A stretch of DNA of 12,467 nucleotides, from the NCBI GenBank assembly GCA_028684915.1, contig JAQUEZ010000175.1, positions 1 through 12,467 of the forward strand, in the 5' to 3' direction. The first letter of the stretch is position 1; each line of letters opens with the position of its first letter. Of the stretch, positions 7,104 to 12,467 are shown in pieces. The notes under the pieces were generated by a model, which saw only the letters and a list, made by a program, of their open reading frames with translations, was not told the origin of the DNA and made no database searches. This DNA is from Desulfobulbus sp. (GTDB lineage: Bacteria > Desulfobacterota > Desulfobulbia > Desulfobulbales > Desulfobulbaceae). Position numbers and translations under genes: made by a program.

Positions 7104-8072
7104 TCACACCTTCTTTTCCTGGCGGGAAAACCTGCGCAGGTAATAGGCATGACCATTATGTTCTGTCCTTATCAGATCCCCCTGCTGCAGTAGGCGTTCA
7201 ACCACCTGCCACGAGGAGCCGGTTCGGTCAAGCAGGGCGGCCACGGCTTCTGCCCGCATCGGATGGACAGCCGTGATGGCCAGCAGGTCATGTTCGGGAT
7301 CGTCGGTGGAGGCAAAGGCGTTGCCTTCATAACCGATCAGGCATTCTAGATGCGGCGCCGCTGCCGCCAGCAGCGGATACAAACGATTGATGGTTGCCTC
7401 GTCTGGGGCACTGGCCCGTAATTCCGCAGGCGGCCGTGTAGGGATGCTCAGGTAGGATCGATGCGGCCGCAAGCGTTGCAGGAAAGCCGCCACGCCTTGC
7501 ATGGCGAAGTCGCAATCATTGCTCCCTTTGATGAGCATGGTTTCCGTGGCGAGTATTCCTTTGAAGCTGCGCGCAAACAGCAGCATGCCTTCGAGTATGG
7601 ATCCGAGTTCCAGACGGGAATGTGGCCGGTTGATTTGCCGCCAGAGAACCTCGTCCACGGTGTCGATCTTGAGGGAAACCCAGTCGGCCAAGGCCAATTC
7701 GTCGCGTACATCCTGCTGTCCCAGCAAAGATCCGTTGCTGATCACGGCGACCGGTACGCCCAATTGACGCAGTCCGGCAATGATCTCGCCCAGGTGCAGG
7801 TCCAGGGTTGGTTCGCCGTCGGGCACCAGGGCCAGATAATCGACCGGTTCGTTGTCCCTGTGCAACTGGGCCAAACGAAGGTCCGCTTGGTGAATGATGT
7901 GATTCGGCTCAAGGAAAGGCCGCCGATCGGTCATCAGCACCAGTGTCCGGCCTACTTGACAATACAGGCAGGCATAGGTGCAGTGCTTGGCCGGGATATT
8001 GTTGATACCGAGGCTCCTGCCCAAACGGCGGGAAGGCACGGGGCCAAAAATACAGGTCTCTGTGGTTTTCAT
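7104..8072 (-). CDS. Radical SAM protein (COG0731-type) with C-terminal winged-helix-like domain
   Basis: Predicted 4Fe-4S radical S-adenosylmethionine enzyme of 322 residues. The cluster motif CTYACLYC at 31-38 gives the three cysteines C31, C35 and C38. It follows the group's N-terminal signature FGPVPSRRLGRSLGIN (9-24). VPDGEPTL (83-90) stands where the SAM-binding GGE-like motif is expected, and ISNGSLL (111-117) is also characteristic. The group is named after wyosine-type tRNA enzymes, but most bacterial members have no known substrate, so I give none. Residues about 262-317 look like a winged-helix domain and end LIRTEHNGHAYYLRR, which could bind nucleic acid. The ATG at 8072 has AGAGGAA upstream; the longer frame to 8168 would place about 32 unrelated residues before the signature. 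It is GC-rich compared with its neighbours (42 of 60 bases are G or C in 7201-7260). It stands alone, with no obvious operon partner. Confidence 0.9.
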   Translation of the reverse strand: MKTTETCIFGPVPSRRLGRSLGINNIPAKHCTYACLYCQVGRTLVLMTDRRPFLEPNHIIHQADLRLAQLHRDNEPVDYLALVPDGEPTLDLHLGEIIAGLRQLGVPVAVISNGSLLGQQDVRDELALADWVSLKIDTVDEVLWRQINRPHSRLELGSILEGMLLFARSFKGILATETMLIKGSNDCDFAMQGVAAFLQRLRPHRSYLSIPTRPPAELRASAPDEATINRLYPLLAAAAPHLECLIGYEGNAFASTDDPEHDLLAITAVHPMRAEAVAALLDRTGSSWQVVERLLQQGDLIRTEHNGHAYYLRRFSRQEKKV

Positions 8073-8208
8073 GGCGATTCCTCTTTTCTTGTGGGAAGCG
8101 ACGCCCTCCTTTTTGGAAAAAGGGTGTTCGGAACCAGTGATGGTAGACTTCTCCCAGAACCACTGCATCGCTTGCTGCCCTTTCTCTTCGCGACAGCACG
8201 CATCGACG

Positions 8209-8217
8209 AGTATACCA
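8209..8217 (-). promoter_or_regulatory. Candidate extended -10 promoter for the radical SAM gene
   Basis: On the minus strand this reads TGGTATACT, an extended -10 element (TGn followed by TATACT, one base from consensus). The hexamer 17 nt upstream is a poor -35, as is common for extended -10 promoters. It would give a leader of about 130 nt before the start codon at 8072. The 10-bp tandem repeat at 8234-8253 would fall near -32 to -51, a place where a regulator could bind. Confidence 0.3.
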
Positions 8218-8233
8218 TCACGCTCATTCGATT

Positions 8234-8253
8234 GAGCGACTTCGAGCGACTTC
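8234..8253. repeat. Two tandem copies of GAGCGACTTC
   Basis: Perfect tandem 10-mers, one helical turn each, next to and slightly overlapping a 6-bp inverted repeat (CGCTCA at 8221-8226, TGAGCG at 8233-8238). They stand immediately upstream of the candidate promoter at 8209-8217. They may be a binding site or a slippage product. Confidence 0.5.
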
Positions 8254-8372
8254 GAACATTACCTGTCGCTCCAGAGTCATTTAAAATTTGAGAGGTAGAT
8301 CTGGGAATATAGGGTTCGCATTGGTTGAATTGCCCAATTGCCCAACAATCCAATTTCAACATTTTAACGCGA

Positions 8373-8412
8373 AGCTGTTTGGAAGGATGAAAGATTGCCC
8401 ACTGAAACAGCT
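8373..8412. terminator. Inverted repeat just after the ZIP gene
   Basis: AGCTGTTT at 8373-8380 pairs perfectly with AAACAGCT at 8405-8412 across a 24-nt loop, beginning 14 nt past the ZIP gene's stop. No T-run follows on the minus strand, so it is a weak terminator or an mRNA-end stabiliser rather than a canonical intrinsic terminator. Confidence 0.3.
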
Positions 8413-8426
8413 ACTTCTCTCCTCCC

Positions 8427-9164
8427 TTATCCTTTAGACAAAATAATGACAATGGCCACTAGCACCCCCCCAACCATTGCCACAAAGCTGTATTTTTTTT
8501 GCTCCTGCTCTGCCTTGGGTAAAAGATGGGTTGCGCCGACATACACCAGAGTGCCGGCTGAAACCGCAAGCAAGGAGCCCAACACGGAAGGATCAATAAG
8601 TCGGATGAGTGGGTATGAAATCAGCATGCCAAGCGGGGTTGTTAACGCTGCTGAAAAAAAGGCGAGCAACAACGCCTTTCGTTCCGTAACCCCTCCTTTC
8701 AACAACAAAAGATAGGTGATAATACCCTCGGGAAATTCATGCAGCACCATACCCGTTGTCGCAATGAAACCAGTAAAGAGACTGACGGTAAAGGCTATTG
8801 AATAGACAAACCCATCGATGAACGAATGAAAGCCAATACCGATCATCGGGATGATGCCGATAATGTACTGCTCACGATCAGGGTCCTTTTGGCAGACAAA
8901 CGCGGTTAAGAAACGATCAAACAGGTGCAACCCGAAAAACCCGATCAAAATAAAAACAGGAGATTTCGGGTTCATCATAATTGATTTGGGAATCATATGA
9001 AGAAATGTTGCGGAAATCAGGACCCCTGCTGCAAAACACATAAAATAGGTGGTGTTGCGGCGACCCCAAGCTTCGAAATAACGAATCGTATAAATACCCA
9101 ATGAGGTAACCAGAGCCGCACACACGCTTGTTGCCAGAGCCGGCCAAAAAGAAGATTCATACAT
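8427..9164 (-). CDS. ZIP-family metal transporter (ZupT/GufA-like)
   Basis: Inner-membrane divalent-metal importer of 245 residues, a normal length for bacterial ZIP proteins, with about eight membrane segments. The two metal-binding helices are intact: HSFIDG at 113-118 (helix 4; H113, D117) and HEFPEG at 142-147 (helix 5; H142, E143, E146). The usual substrates are Zn2+, Fe2+ or Mn2+; the sequence does not decide which. The ATG at 9164 has GGAG 9 nt upstream and begins directly with helix 1. The frame stays open to 9275 and would add about 37 residues with four cysteines, but that start has no ribosome site. It lies about 195 nt after the CDF gene on the same strand; co-transcription is possible but not shown. 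No metal-regulator site is obvious upstream. Confidence 0.92.
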   Translation of the reverse strand: MYESSFWPALATSVCAALVTSLGIYTIRYFEAWGRRNTTYFMCFAAGVLISATFLHMIPKSIMMNPKSPVFILIGFFGLHLFDRFLTAFVCQKDPDREQYIIGIIPMIGIGFHSFIDGFVYSIAFTVSLFTGFIATTGMVLHEFPEGIITYLLLLKGGVTERKALLLAFFSAALTTPLGMLISYPLIRLIDPSVLGSLLAVSAGTLVYVGATHLLPKAEQEQKKYSFVAMVGGVLVAIVIILSKG

Positions 9165-9359
9165 GTCTAACAACTCCAAATTTCTGTAGACTTCTTGCCT
9201 GCAAACAGTACACTGCTTGATGCAGCCTGTTTTCAACCGGCACAGACCAGCTGAGGCCCCCCCCAACTTCTCCATGCAAAAGCTGCATTCTCCGTTATTA
9301 ATGATGCATCTCGACGAGCCGGATCACTTGTCAGTAAAAGACTCACCTGGTCAAACACA

Positions 9360-10580
9360 TCATCTCATGTAACTTCCCATCTCGAAGACGACATCGGTTA
9401 ATGTTGACCGATCGGTTCGATGAAAACGGATACCGGCGTCCTTAAAGACATATTCAGGACCTTTTCCTTGGATATCTTCTTTCAACAACACCACATCGAT
9501 TTTTTCCCGGACTAGCCATTCGGCGACTCGTATCCCCTTGGCTTTTTCTATTTTCTGATAATCGTTTCTGACTATTCGCTGCTCCAAGGCTACACTGTCG
9601 TTGCGCCGCATGGTTACAATTGCAAAATAGGGTGCTTCGCCGAAATGGTTACTTATGGCGCCGTCACGGGCGGCCAGGGGAACCGCATAACGACGGTTTG
9701 TCGATTTCCCCGGTTCGATATGGAGCAGAACACGCTCAATATACGGCACTTCTTGACGGATTTCCGATTCGATGTCGCACAACGCTTCTTCTGCTTTTTT
9801 GAGCCCATCAACACGGACAATCACCCCGGCTTCAACAAAACGAAACCTGCCGGCATTCCTCCCTGTCAACCATCTCAACTCGGCCACAGCAGGAGCCGCA
9901 GAGATCAAAGCGCTGACGTGATCCAATGTTTTGGAATCCAGCGAGGCGTCGAGCAGTACCCGCATTGCGTCACGTAGAAGCTCCCAGCCGGTCTTGAGCA
10001 CGGCAATAATGATCAGTGCTGCCGCTATACGATCAAAAGGGAAACGTGACCCTTGCGAGAGCAAGGCCAACAAGGCTAGGGCGGTGGTATACATATGAAC
10101 GCGGTATTCCTTGGCATCCGCGATAAGCGCCGGCGAGTTGGCCGCCTTGGCGGCGCGCAACTCAAAATGGCTGAAAACAAGGGGTAATATTGTGGTGATG
10201 ACCAACAGAATAATCATCCAGGCGTTGGTCTCTTGCGATGAAACAGGCGCGAGCAGCGCTCTAAGCAGTATCTCGTAAGCAGAGACAAAAATTAAGATAG
10301 CAAGGAAGGCTGCCAGCAGATTCTCTATTTTGTAGAGACCGTACGGGAACTCTTTTGATTTGCGAGTAGCGAGTTTAAGGCCGATAAGGATGGCGCTGGA
10401 AGAAATCAGGTCAACGGTGTTGTGAATCAACTCCGCAATGACCGCCAAACTCCCTGAGGCATAGGCAACAAGACCGTGAAGAACGGCCAGTAGAATATTG
10501 AGGGCGAGTGAACGCCAGCCCCATTGTTCGAGACCAAGGTTATCTGGTTGTCGGTTCCTTCCTACCCTTTCTTTGATCAT
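9360..10580 (-). CDS. Cation diffusion facilitator fused to a C-terminal NifX/NifB-like (dinitrogenase cofactor) domain
   Basis: Membrane metal exporter with an extra cytoplasmic domain, 406 residues; a simple CDF is about 300. Residues about 20-205 hold the six-helix CDF core. Helix 2 carries the metal pair H53 and D57 (AELIHNTVD), and FPYGLYKIENLLA (78-90) is the conserved segment before helix 3. In helix 5, where zinc CDFs have HxxxD, this protein reads ExxxH (E158, H162, in DAKEYRVHMY). About 210-290 is the usual CDF cytoplasmic dimer domain. From 297 on (YAVPLAARDGAISNHFGEAPYF, here split at 298-319) is a dinitrogenase iron-molybdenum cofactor-type domain (PF02579) with its HFG at 312-314. 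I chose the ATG at 10580; neither it nor an in-frame GTG at 10631 has a clear ribosome site. Likely role: Fe2+/Mn2+/Zn2+ export sensed or delivered through the NifX-like domain. The substrate is inferred. Confidence 0.9.
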   Translation of the reverse strand: MIKERVGRNRQPDNLGLEQWGWRSLALNILLAVLHGLVAYASGSLAVIAELIHNTVDLISSSAILIGLKLATRKSKEFPYGLYKIENLLAAFLAILIFVSAYEILLRALLAPVSSQETNAWMIILLVITTILPLVFSHFELRAAKAANSPALIADAKEYRVHMYTTALALLALLSQGSRFPFDRIAAALIIIAVLKTGWELLRDAMRVLLDASLDSKTLDHVSALISAAPAVAELRWLTGRNAGRFRFVEAGVIVRVDGLKKAEEALCDIESEIRQEVPYIERVLLHIEPGKSTNRRYAVPLAARDGAISNHFGEAPYFAIVTMRRNDSVALEQRIVRNDYQKIEKAKGIRVAEWLVREKIDVVLLKEDIQGKGPEYVFKDAGIRFHRTDRSTLTDVVFEMGSYMR

Positions 10581-10632
10581 GGTACATTGGCAGTAGCGAG
10601 TAACAGTAGGACGTTTGATCAACGGACACACA

Positions 10633-10661
10633 ACTGTCGAAATATGGGGACAATCGACAGT
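10633..10661. promoter_or_regulatory. Inverted repeat upstream of the CDF gene (candidate operator)
   Basis: ACTGTCGA at 10633-10640 and TCGACAGT at 10654-10661 form a perfect 8-bp inverted repeat with a 13-bp spacer. The half-sites are 21 bp apart, two helical turns, 53 to 81 nt before the chosen start at 10580. This suits a dimeric regulator, or a leader-RNA hairpin. It does not match a Fur or Zur consensus that I know. Confidence 0.4.
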
Positions 10662-10925
10662 AGCCTCTTTTTCGCACGCTCACGCTTGGCCCAAATGACC
10701 AATAAACAGCTGCTCCCGCTTTGAACGGATTGAGTTTAAATTTTGTCAAATTCGACTCAGGCTGGCTTTTTTTCACTCGCCAAAGGAAAAATATGACACG
10801 AGCCTTTTTCTCCGAGCCATCCAGCTCGGCAGTTTTGATCAAGTCAAGTATTTTGTTCGCTTTGAATATGGCGACTTGGCGTGCAGCCAGAGATCAAAAA
10901 AAATATCACAACAAAACACAGTGGG
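10662..10925. other. Intergenic region between the stress-protein gene and the CDF gene
   Basis: No supported gene. On the minus strand a run of eight T's near 10897-10904 lies shortly after the stress-protein stop, but no good stem precedes it. A 6-bp hairpin (10812-10817 with 10824-10829) is oriented with its short T-run on the plus strand, where there is no gene to terminate. Confidence 0.35.
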
Positions 10926-11387
10926 TTAATCTTCATACACTTTTTCATTTTTAAAGGGGTTAAACACCATTGTCGGACAACTCACTCCTTTGATAACCCT
11001 ATCCGCCACACTTCCGAGAAGTACCTTTTCGACACCTTGGGCGCCGTGGGTGCTGATGACAACAAGATCAGCCAAAGATTTCCTTGCATATGAAACAATT
11101 GCATCCGCAGCATCGCCACTCAGGACTTCACCCTCACACTCAAGATATTTCTTTCTCATTTTCTTCATGAAACTTTCCATTTCCTTTTCAGCATGAGCGA
11201 AAAGATTACCTTCCAGCGCTGACAATGCATCCGGTCCATAGTCTGAATAATCGGGGAGTTTGTTTACAACATGGATGAAAGTAATTTTCCCGTCAAATTT
11301 CCTTGCAACATTTATCGAAAAATTTGCCAACGTGTCAGTGTGGACACTAAAATCAACAGGAACAATAATGCGGCGAATGTCAAACAT
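10926..11387 (-). CDS. Universal stress protein (UspA family), single domain
   Basis: Soluble cytoplasmic stress protein of 153 residues, normal single-domain length. The N-terminal strand and ATP-pocket aspartate are present (IIVPVDFS at 7-14, D12). The C-terminal nucleotide loop reads STHG at 112-115, nine residues, then GS at 125-126, followed by VADRVIKGVSCPTMV. This is the ATP-binding G2xG9xGS pattern except that the first glycine is a serine (S112), a conservative change seen in many family members. It should therefore be an ATP-binding type. A GGGGG stretch upstream of the ATG at 11387 serves as a ribosome site. It stands between the cell-wall hydrolase gene and the CDF gene without obvious operon partners. 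The gene is AT-rich (22 of 60 bases G or C in 11281-11340), unlike the radical SAM gene. Confidence 0.93.
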   Translation of the reverse strand: MFDIRRIIVPVDFSVHTDTLANFSINVARKFDGKITFIHVVNKLPDYSDYGPDALSALEGNLFAHAEKEMESFMKKMRKKYLECEGEVLSGDAADAIVSYARKSLADLVVISTHGAQGVEKVLLGSVADRVIKGVSCPTMVFNPFKNEKVYED

Positions 11388-11405
11388 AGCAACCCCCTAG
11401 GATTA

Positions 11406-11436
11406 GCTGATAAAAATCAGCATGTTAATTTTTATC
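11406..11436. terminator. Overlapping alternative hairpins between the hydrolase and stress-protein genes
   Basis: Two perfect stems share bases. One is 11406-11411 with 11416-11421 (6 bp, 4-nt loop). The other is 11409-11417 with 11428-11436 (9 bp, 10-nt loop, mostly A/T), which overlaps the hydrolase stop codon at 11432-11434. They cannot form together. On the minus strand the region is T-rich (ATTTTTATC), so the longer stem could be a weak terminator of the hydrolase gene, and the switch could affect the downstream stress-protein leader. Confidence 0.35.
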
Positions 11437-12064
11437 TTGGTATCCGATAACTCAAGAGTCTGGATTTGGGGTAATGCGCATAACAGACCTTATTGCCTTG
11501 ATTCCCGCCTAACACTTTGATTTGGTCAGTCGTTTCCGAAACATAAAAAGCTACATGCCCACTTGGTGGGGCTCCACGTGTGAAGACAACAATACAGCCC
11601 GTAACGGGTGCGTCTGCTTTACGCCCCCAATTAAGCCAAGAACGTGCACTGGCTGAATCCGTACCGGCAAATCCCGCCTTCTCAACGCAAAAATTCACGA
11701 AGGCCGAACACCAAGGCGTTTCATCGTTGGATGCCATATCCCCTCCAAGACTGGTGGATCGCAAATACTCAACGATGCGTGGATTGTCGCCGGGGCCGGC
11801 AATTTCCGCGACGCCCAATTCCTTCAAAGCGACATCAAACCATGGAAAAGCAGCAACTTGTGCGCCATCGACAACGGGCTGCAGATACTTGAAAGCGGCC
11901 CAACCAACATCGGCGTTACAACTGACTTTTTGCCAATATCCATCCGATGATGATTCAATAGCATCGACCACATCACCGCGTTCGAGAATAGCGATGATGT
12001 TACCATCAAGGCTTGGAGTTTCCCGCAAATTCAGAGCCGAGGCAGTTACGACGAATTTTGTCAT
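11432..12064 (-). CDS. SH3-domain plus NlpC/P60-like cell-wall hydrolase (TIGR02594-type)
   Basis: Predicted peptidoglycan hydrolase of 210 residues. A bacterial SH3 domain at about 4-62 (ASALNLRETPSLDGNI, then GWAAFKYLQP) would bind cell wall. A cysteine peptidase-like domain follows (about 75-208), with the TIGR02594-type blocks DETPWCSAFVNFCVEKAG (114-131, C119 the nucleophile), SGHVAFYVS (168-176, H170) and VLGGNQGNKV (184-193, N188 the likely third residue). No signal peptide or membrane segment is present, so export must use a holin-like route, lysis or another system, as for phage endolysins and some effector toxins. The ATG at 12064 has GGAGGG about 6 nt upstream. No phage structural gene, holin or immunity gene is visible beside it. 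Family membership is confident; whether it acts as endolysin, remodelling enzyme or toxin is open. Confidence 0.88.
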   Translation of the reverse strand: MTKFVVTASALNLRETPSLDGNIIAILERGDVVDAIESSSDGYWQKVSCNADVGWAAFKYLQPVVDGAQVAAFPWFDVALKELGVAEIAGPGDNPRIVEYLRSTSLGGDMASNDETPWCSAFVNFCVEKAGFAGTDSASARSWLNWGRKADAPVTGCIVVFTRGAPPSGHVAFYVSETTDQIKVLGGNQGNKVCYAHYPKSRLLSYRIPR

Positions 12065-12083
12065 GAAAGTCCCTCCGACTGAG

Positions 12084-12100
12084 CGTTAACATGATTAACG
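12084..12100. promoter_or_regulatory. Palindromic operator-like site upstream of the cell-wall hydrolase gene
   Basis: CGTTAA, a 5-bp centre, then TTAACG: a perfect 17-bp palindrome 20 nt before the hydrolase start codon. A TATTTT hexamer near 12109-12114 on the minus strand could be a -10 element, which would put the palindrome on the transcription start. A dimeric repressor site is the simplest reading. Confidence 0.4.
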
Positions 12101-12467
12101 ACAAGGAAAATATCTGTTTAAATTATTGGGTAATTATCAGGCGAGGAGCAATAGGAAAAAAATGGAGACAATATGGATAGGAAATGTATCCTGCTTGCCA
12201 TGCCATTGATTCAAGAGGAATATTTGCTTCATCCGCCATCAATAAAGAGACGATGAACCCTTGAAGGATACGGCAGGCGGGGAAGAGTGGCGCAGCCTGG
12301 TTGAAAAACATCCTCACAATGACGCTATTAACGCGTTGTATGAGCCTGTCGCAGAATCATTGCCGAAGTTTTCCAGTCTCTGGCCTTAAACGGTTCTTTC
12401 TGGGTGAAGAATGCTCCTGGAATCTCGTTTGACATCGCAAAATCTGCCTGAGACCGCGTTCTCGCCG
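12101..12467. other. Right-edge region without a supported gene
   Basis: About 370 bases. A minus-strand 64-codon frame (12123-12317) gives a hydrophobic product with no family I recognise and a badly spaced ribosome site. Another minus-strand frame is open from the window edge to a stop at 12328-12330 (46 codons, including NEIPGAFFTQKEPF) and could be the end of a gene outside the window; its length is compatible with chance. The stretch GAGCCTGTCGCAGAAT at about 12340-12355 resembles terminal repeats of some insertion sequences, but no partner copy is in view. Confidence 0.3.

Larger units (their letters stand above)
8073..8426. other. Repeat-rich intergenic region between the ZIP and radical SAM genes
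   Basis: About 354 bases with no supported gene but dense in short repeats. A 16-bp palindrome lies at 8108-8123. An inverted repeat pairs 8221-8226 with 8233-8238, and two tandem copies of a 10-mer follow at 8234-8253. Two tandem copies of ATTGCCCA lie at 8329-8344. An 8-bp inverted repeat pairs 8373-8380 with 8405-8412. An extended -10 candidate lies at 8209-8217. Two minus-strand frames cross the region but have no family resemblance. Confidence 0.45.

Noticed and set aside
8108..8123. 16-bp palindrome CCTTTTT-GG-AAAAAGG
   Set aside because: Low-complexity A/T runs form such palindromes easily; no other copy or regulatory context was found, so it is noted only in the intergenic entry.
7461..8291. 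276-codon plus-strand frame
   Set aside because: Antisense to the radical SAM gene in GC-rich DNA, where long open frames are common; no recognisable product.
9165..9275. N-terminal extension of the ZIP gene with four cysteines
   Set aside because: The start at 9275 has no ribosome site at proper spacing, while the ATG at 9164 has GGAG and begins directly with helix 1 as in the family.
10812..10829. 6-bp hairpin followed by TTTT on the plus strand
   Set aside because: No plus-strand gene ends here, so a terminator role has no support.
12123..12317. 64-codon minus-strand hydrophobic frame
   Set aside because: GAGG abuts the start codon with no spacing, the product is not recognisable, and there is no coupling to the hydrolase gene.

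Overview
The window reads as Gram-negative chromosomal DNA. An outer-membrane beta-barrel protein with a C-terminal Phe, a LolA-like periplasmic carrier, and a cation diffusion facilitator fused to a dinitrogenase-cofactor (NifX/NifB-like) domain together suggest an anaerobic deltaproteobacterial (Desulfobacterota / Desulfuromonadales-like) lineage. That placement is inference; no rRNA or other phylogenetic marker is present. Every gene I can support lies on the minus strand, so the biological reading order runs from high to low coordinates.

Right part (about 12467 to 10926): an unexplained edge region; a gene for an SH3 plus NlpC/P60-like (TIGR02594-type) cell-wall hydrolase without a signal peptide, preceded by a palindromic operator-like site; then a single-domain universal stress protein. 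Middle right (10580 to 8427): two metal transporters of opposite expected direction, a CDF exporter with a C-terminal NifX-like domain and a ZIP-family importer. Next (8072 to 7104) is a GC-rich radical SAM gene of the COG0731 type with a winged-helix-like tail.

Centre left (6674 to 2670): a tight four-gene operon encoding an ABC ATPase, an FtsX/LolE-type permease, a LolA-like periplasmic protein and a putative outer-membrane barrel. Spacings are an 8-nt overlap, a 10-nt gap and a 14-nt overlap. This looks like a self-contained route from inner to outer membrane for a lipid, lipoprotein or other hydrophobic cargo.

Left (2640 to 57): a decayed transposase remnant, then a potassium uptake pair, ktrB (membrane subunit) followed by ktrA (NAD/ATP-binding RCK subunit). 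KtrA ends early, without its C-terminal RCK_C domain. The point where KtrA stops looking normal coincides with a 20-nt sequence that recurs (19/20, same orientation) exactly where the transposase remnant also stops matching its family. This points to mobile-element damage at both places.

I do not see a CRISPR array, tRNA, rRNA, complete insertion sequence or recognised defence system. The best candidates for something new are the CDF-NifX fusion with an altered metal site, the ABC/LolA-like/barrel module, and the shared 20-nt junction sequence.
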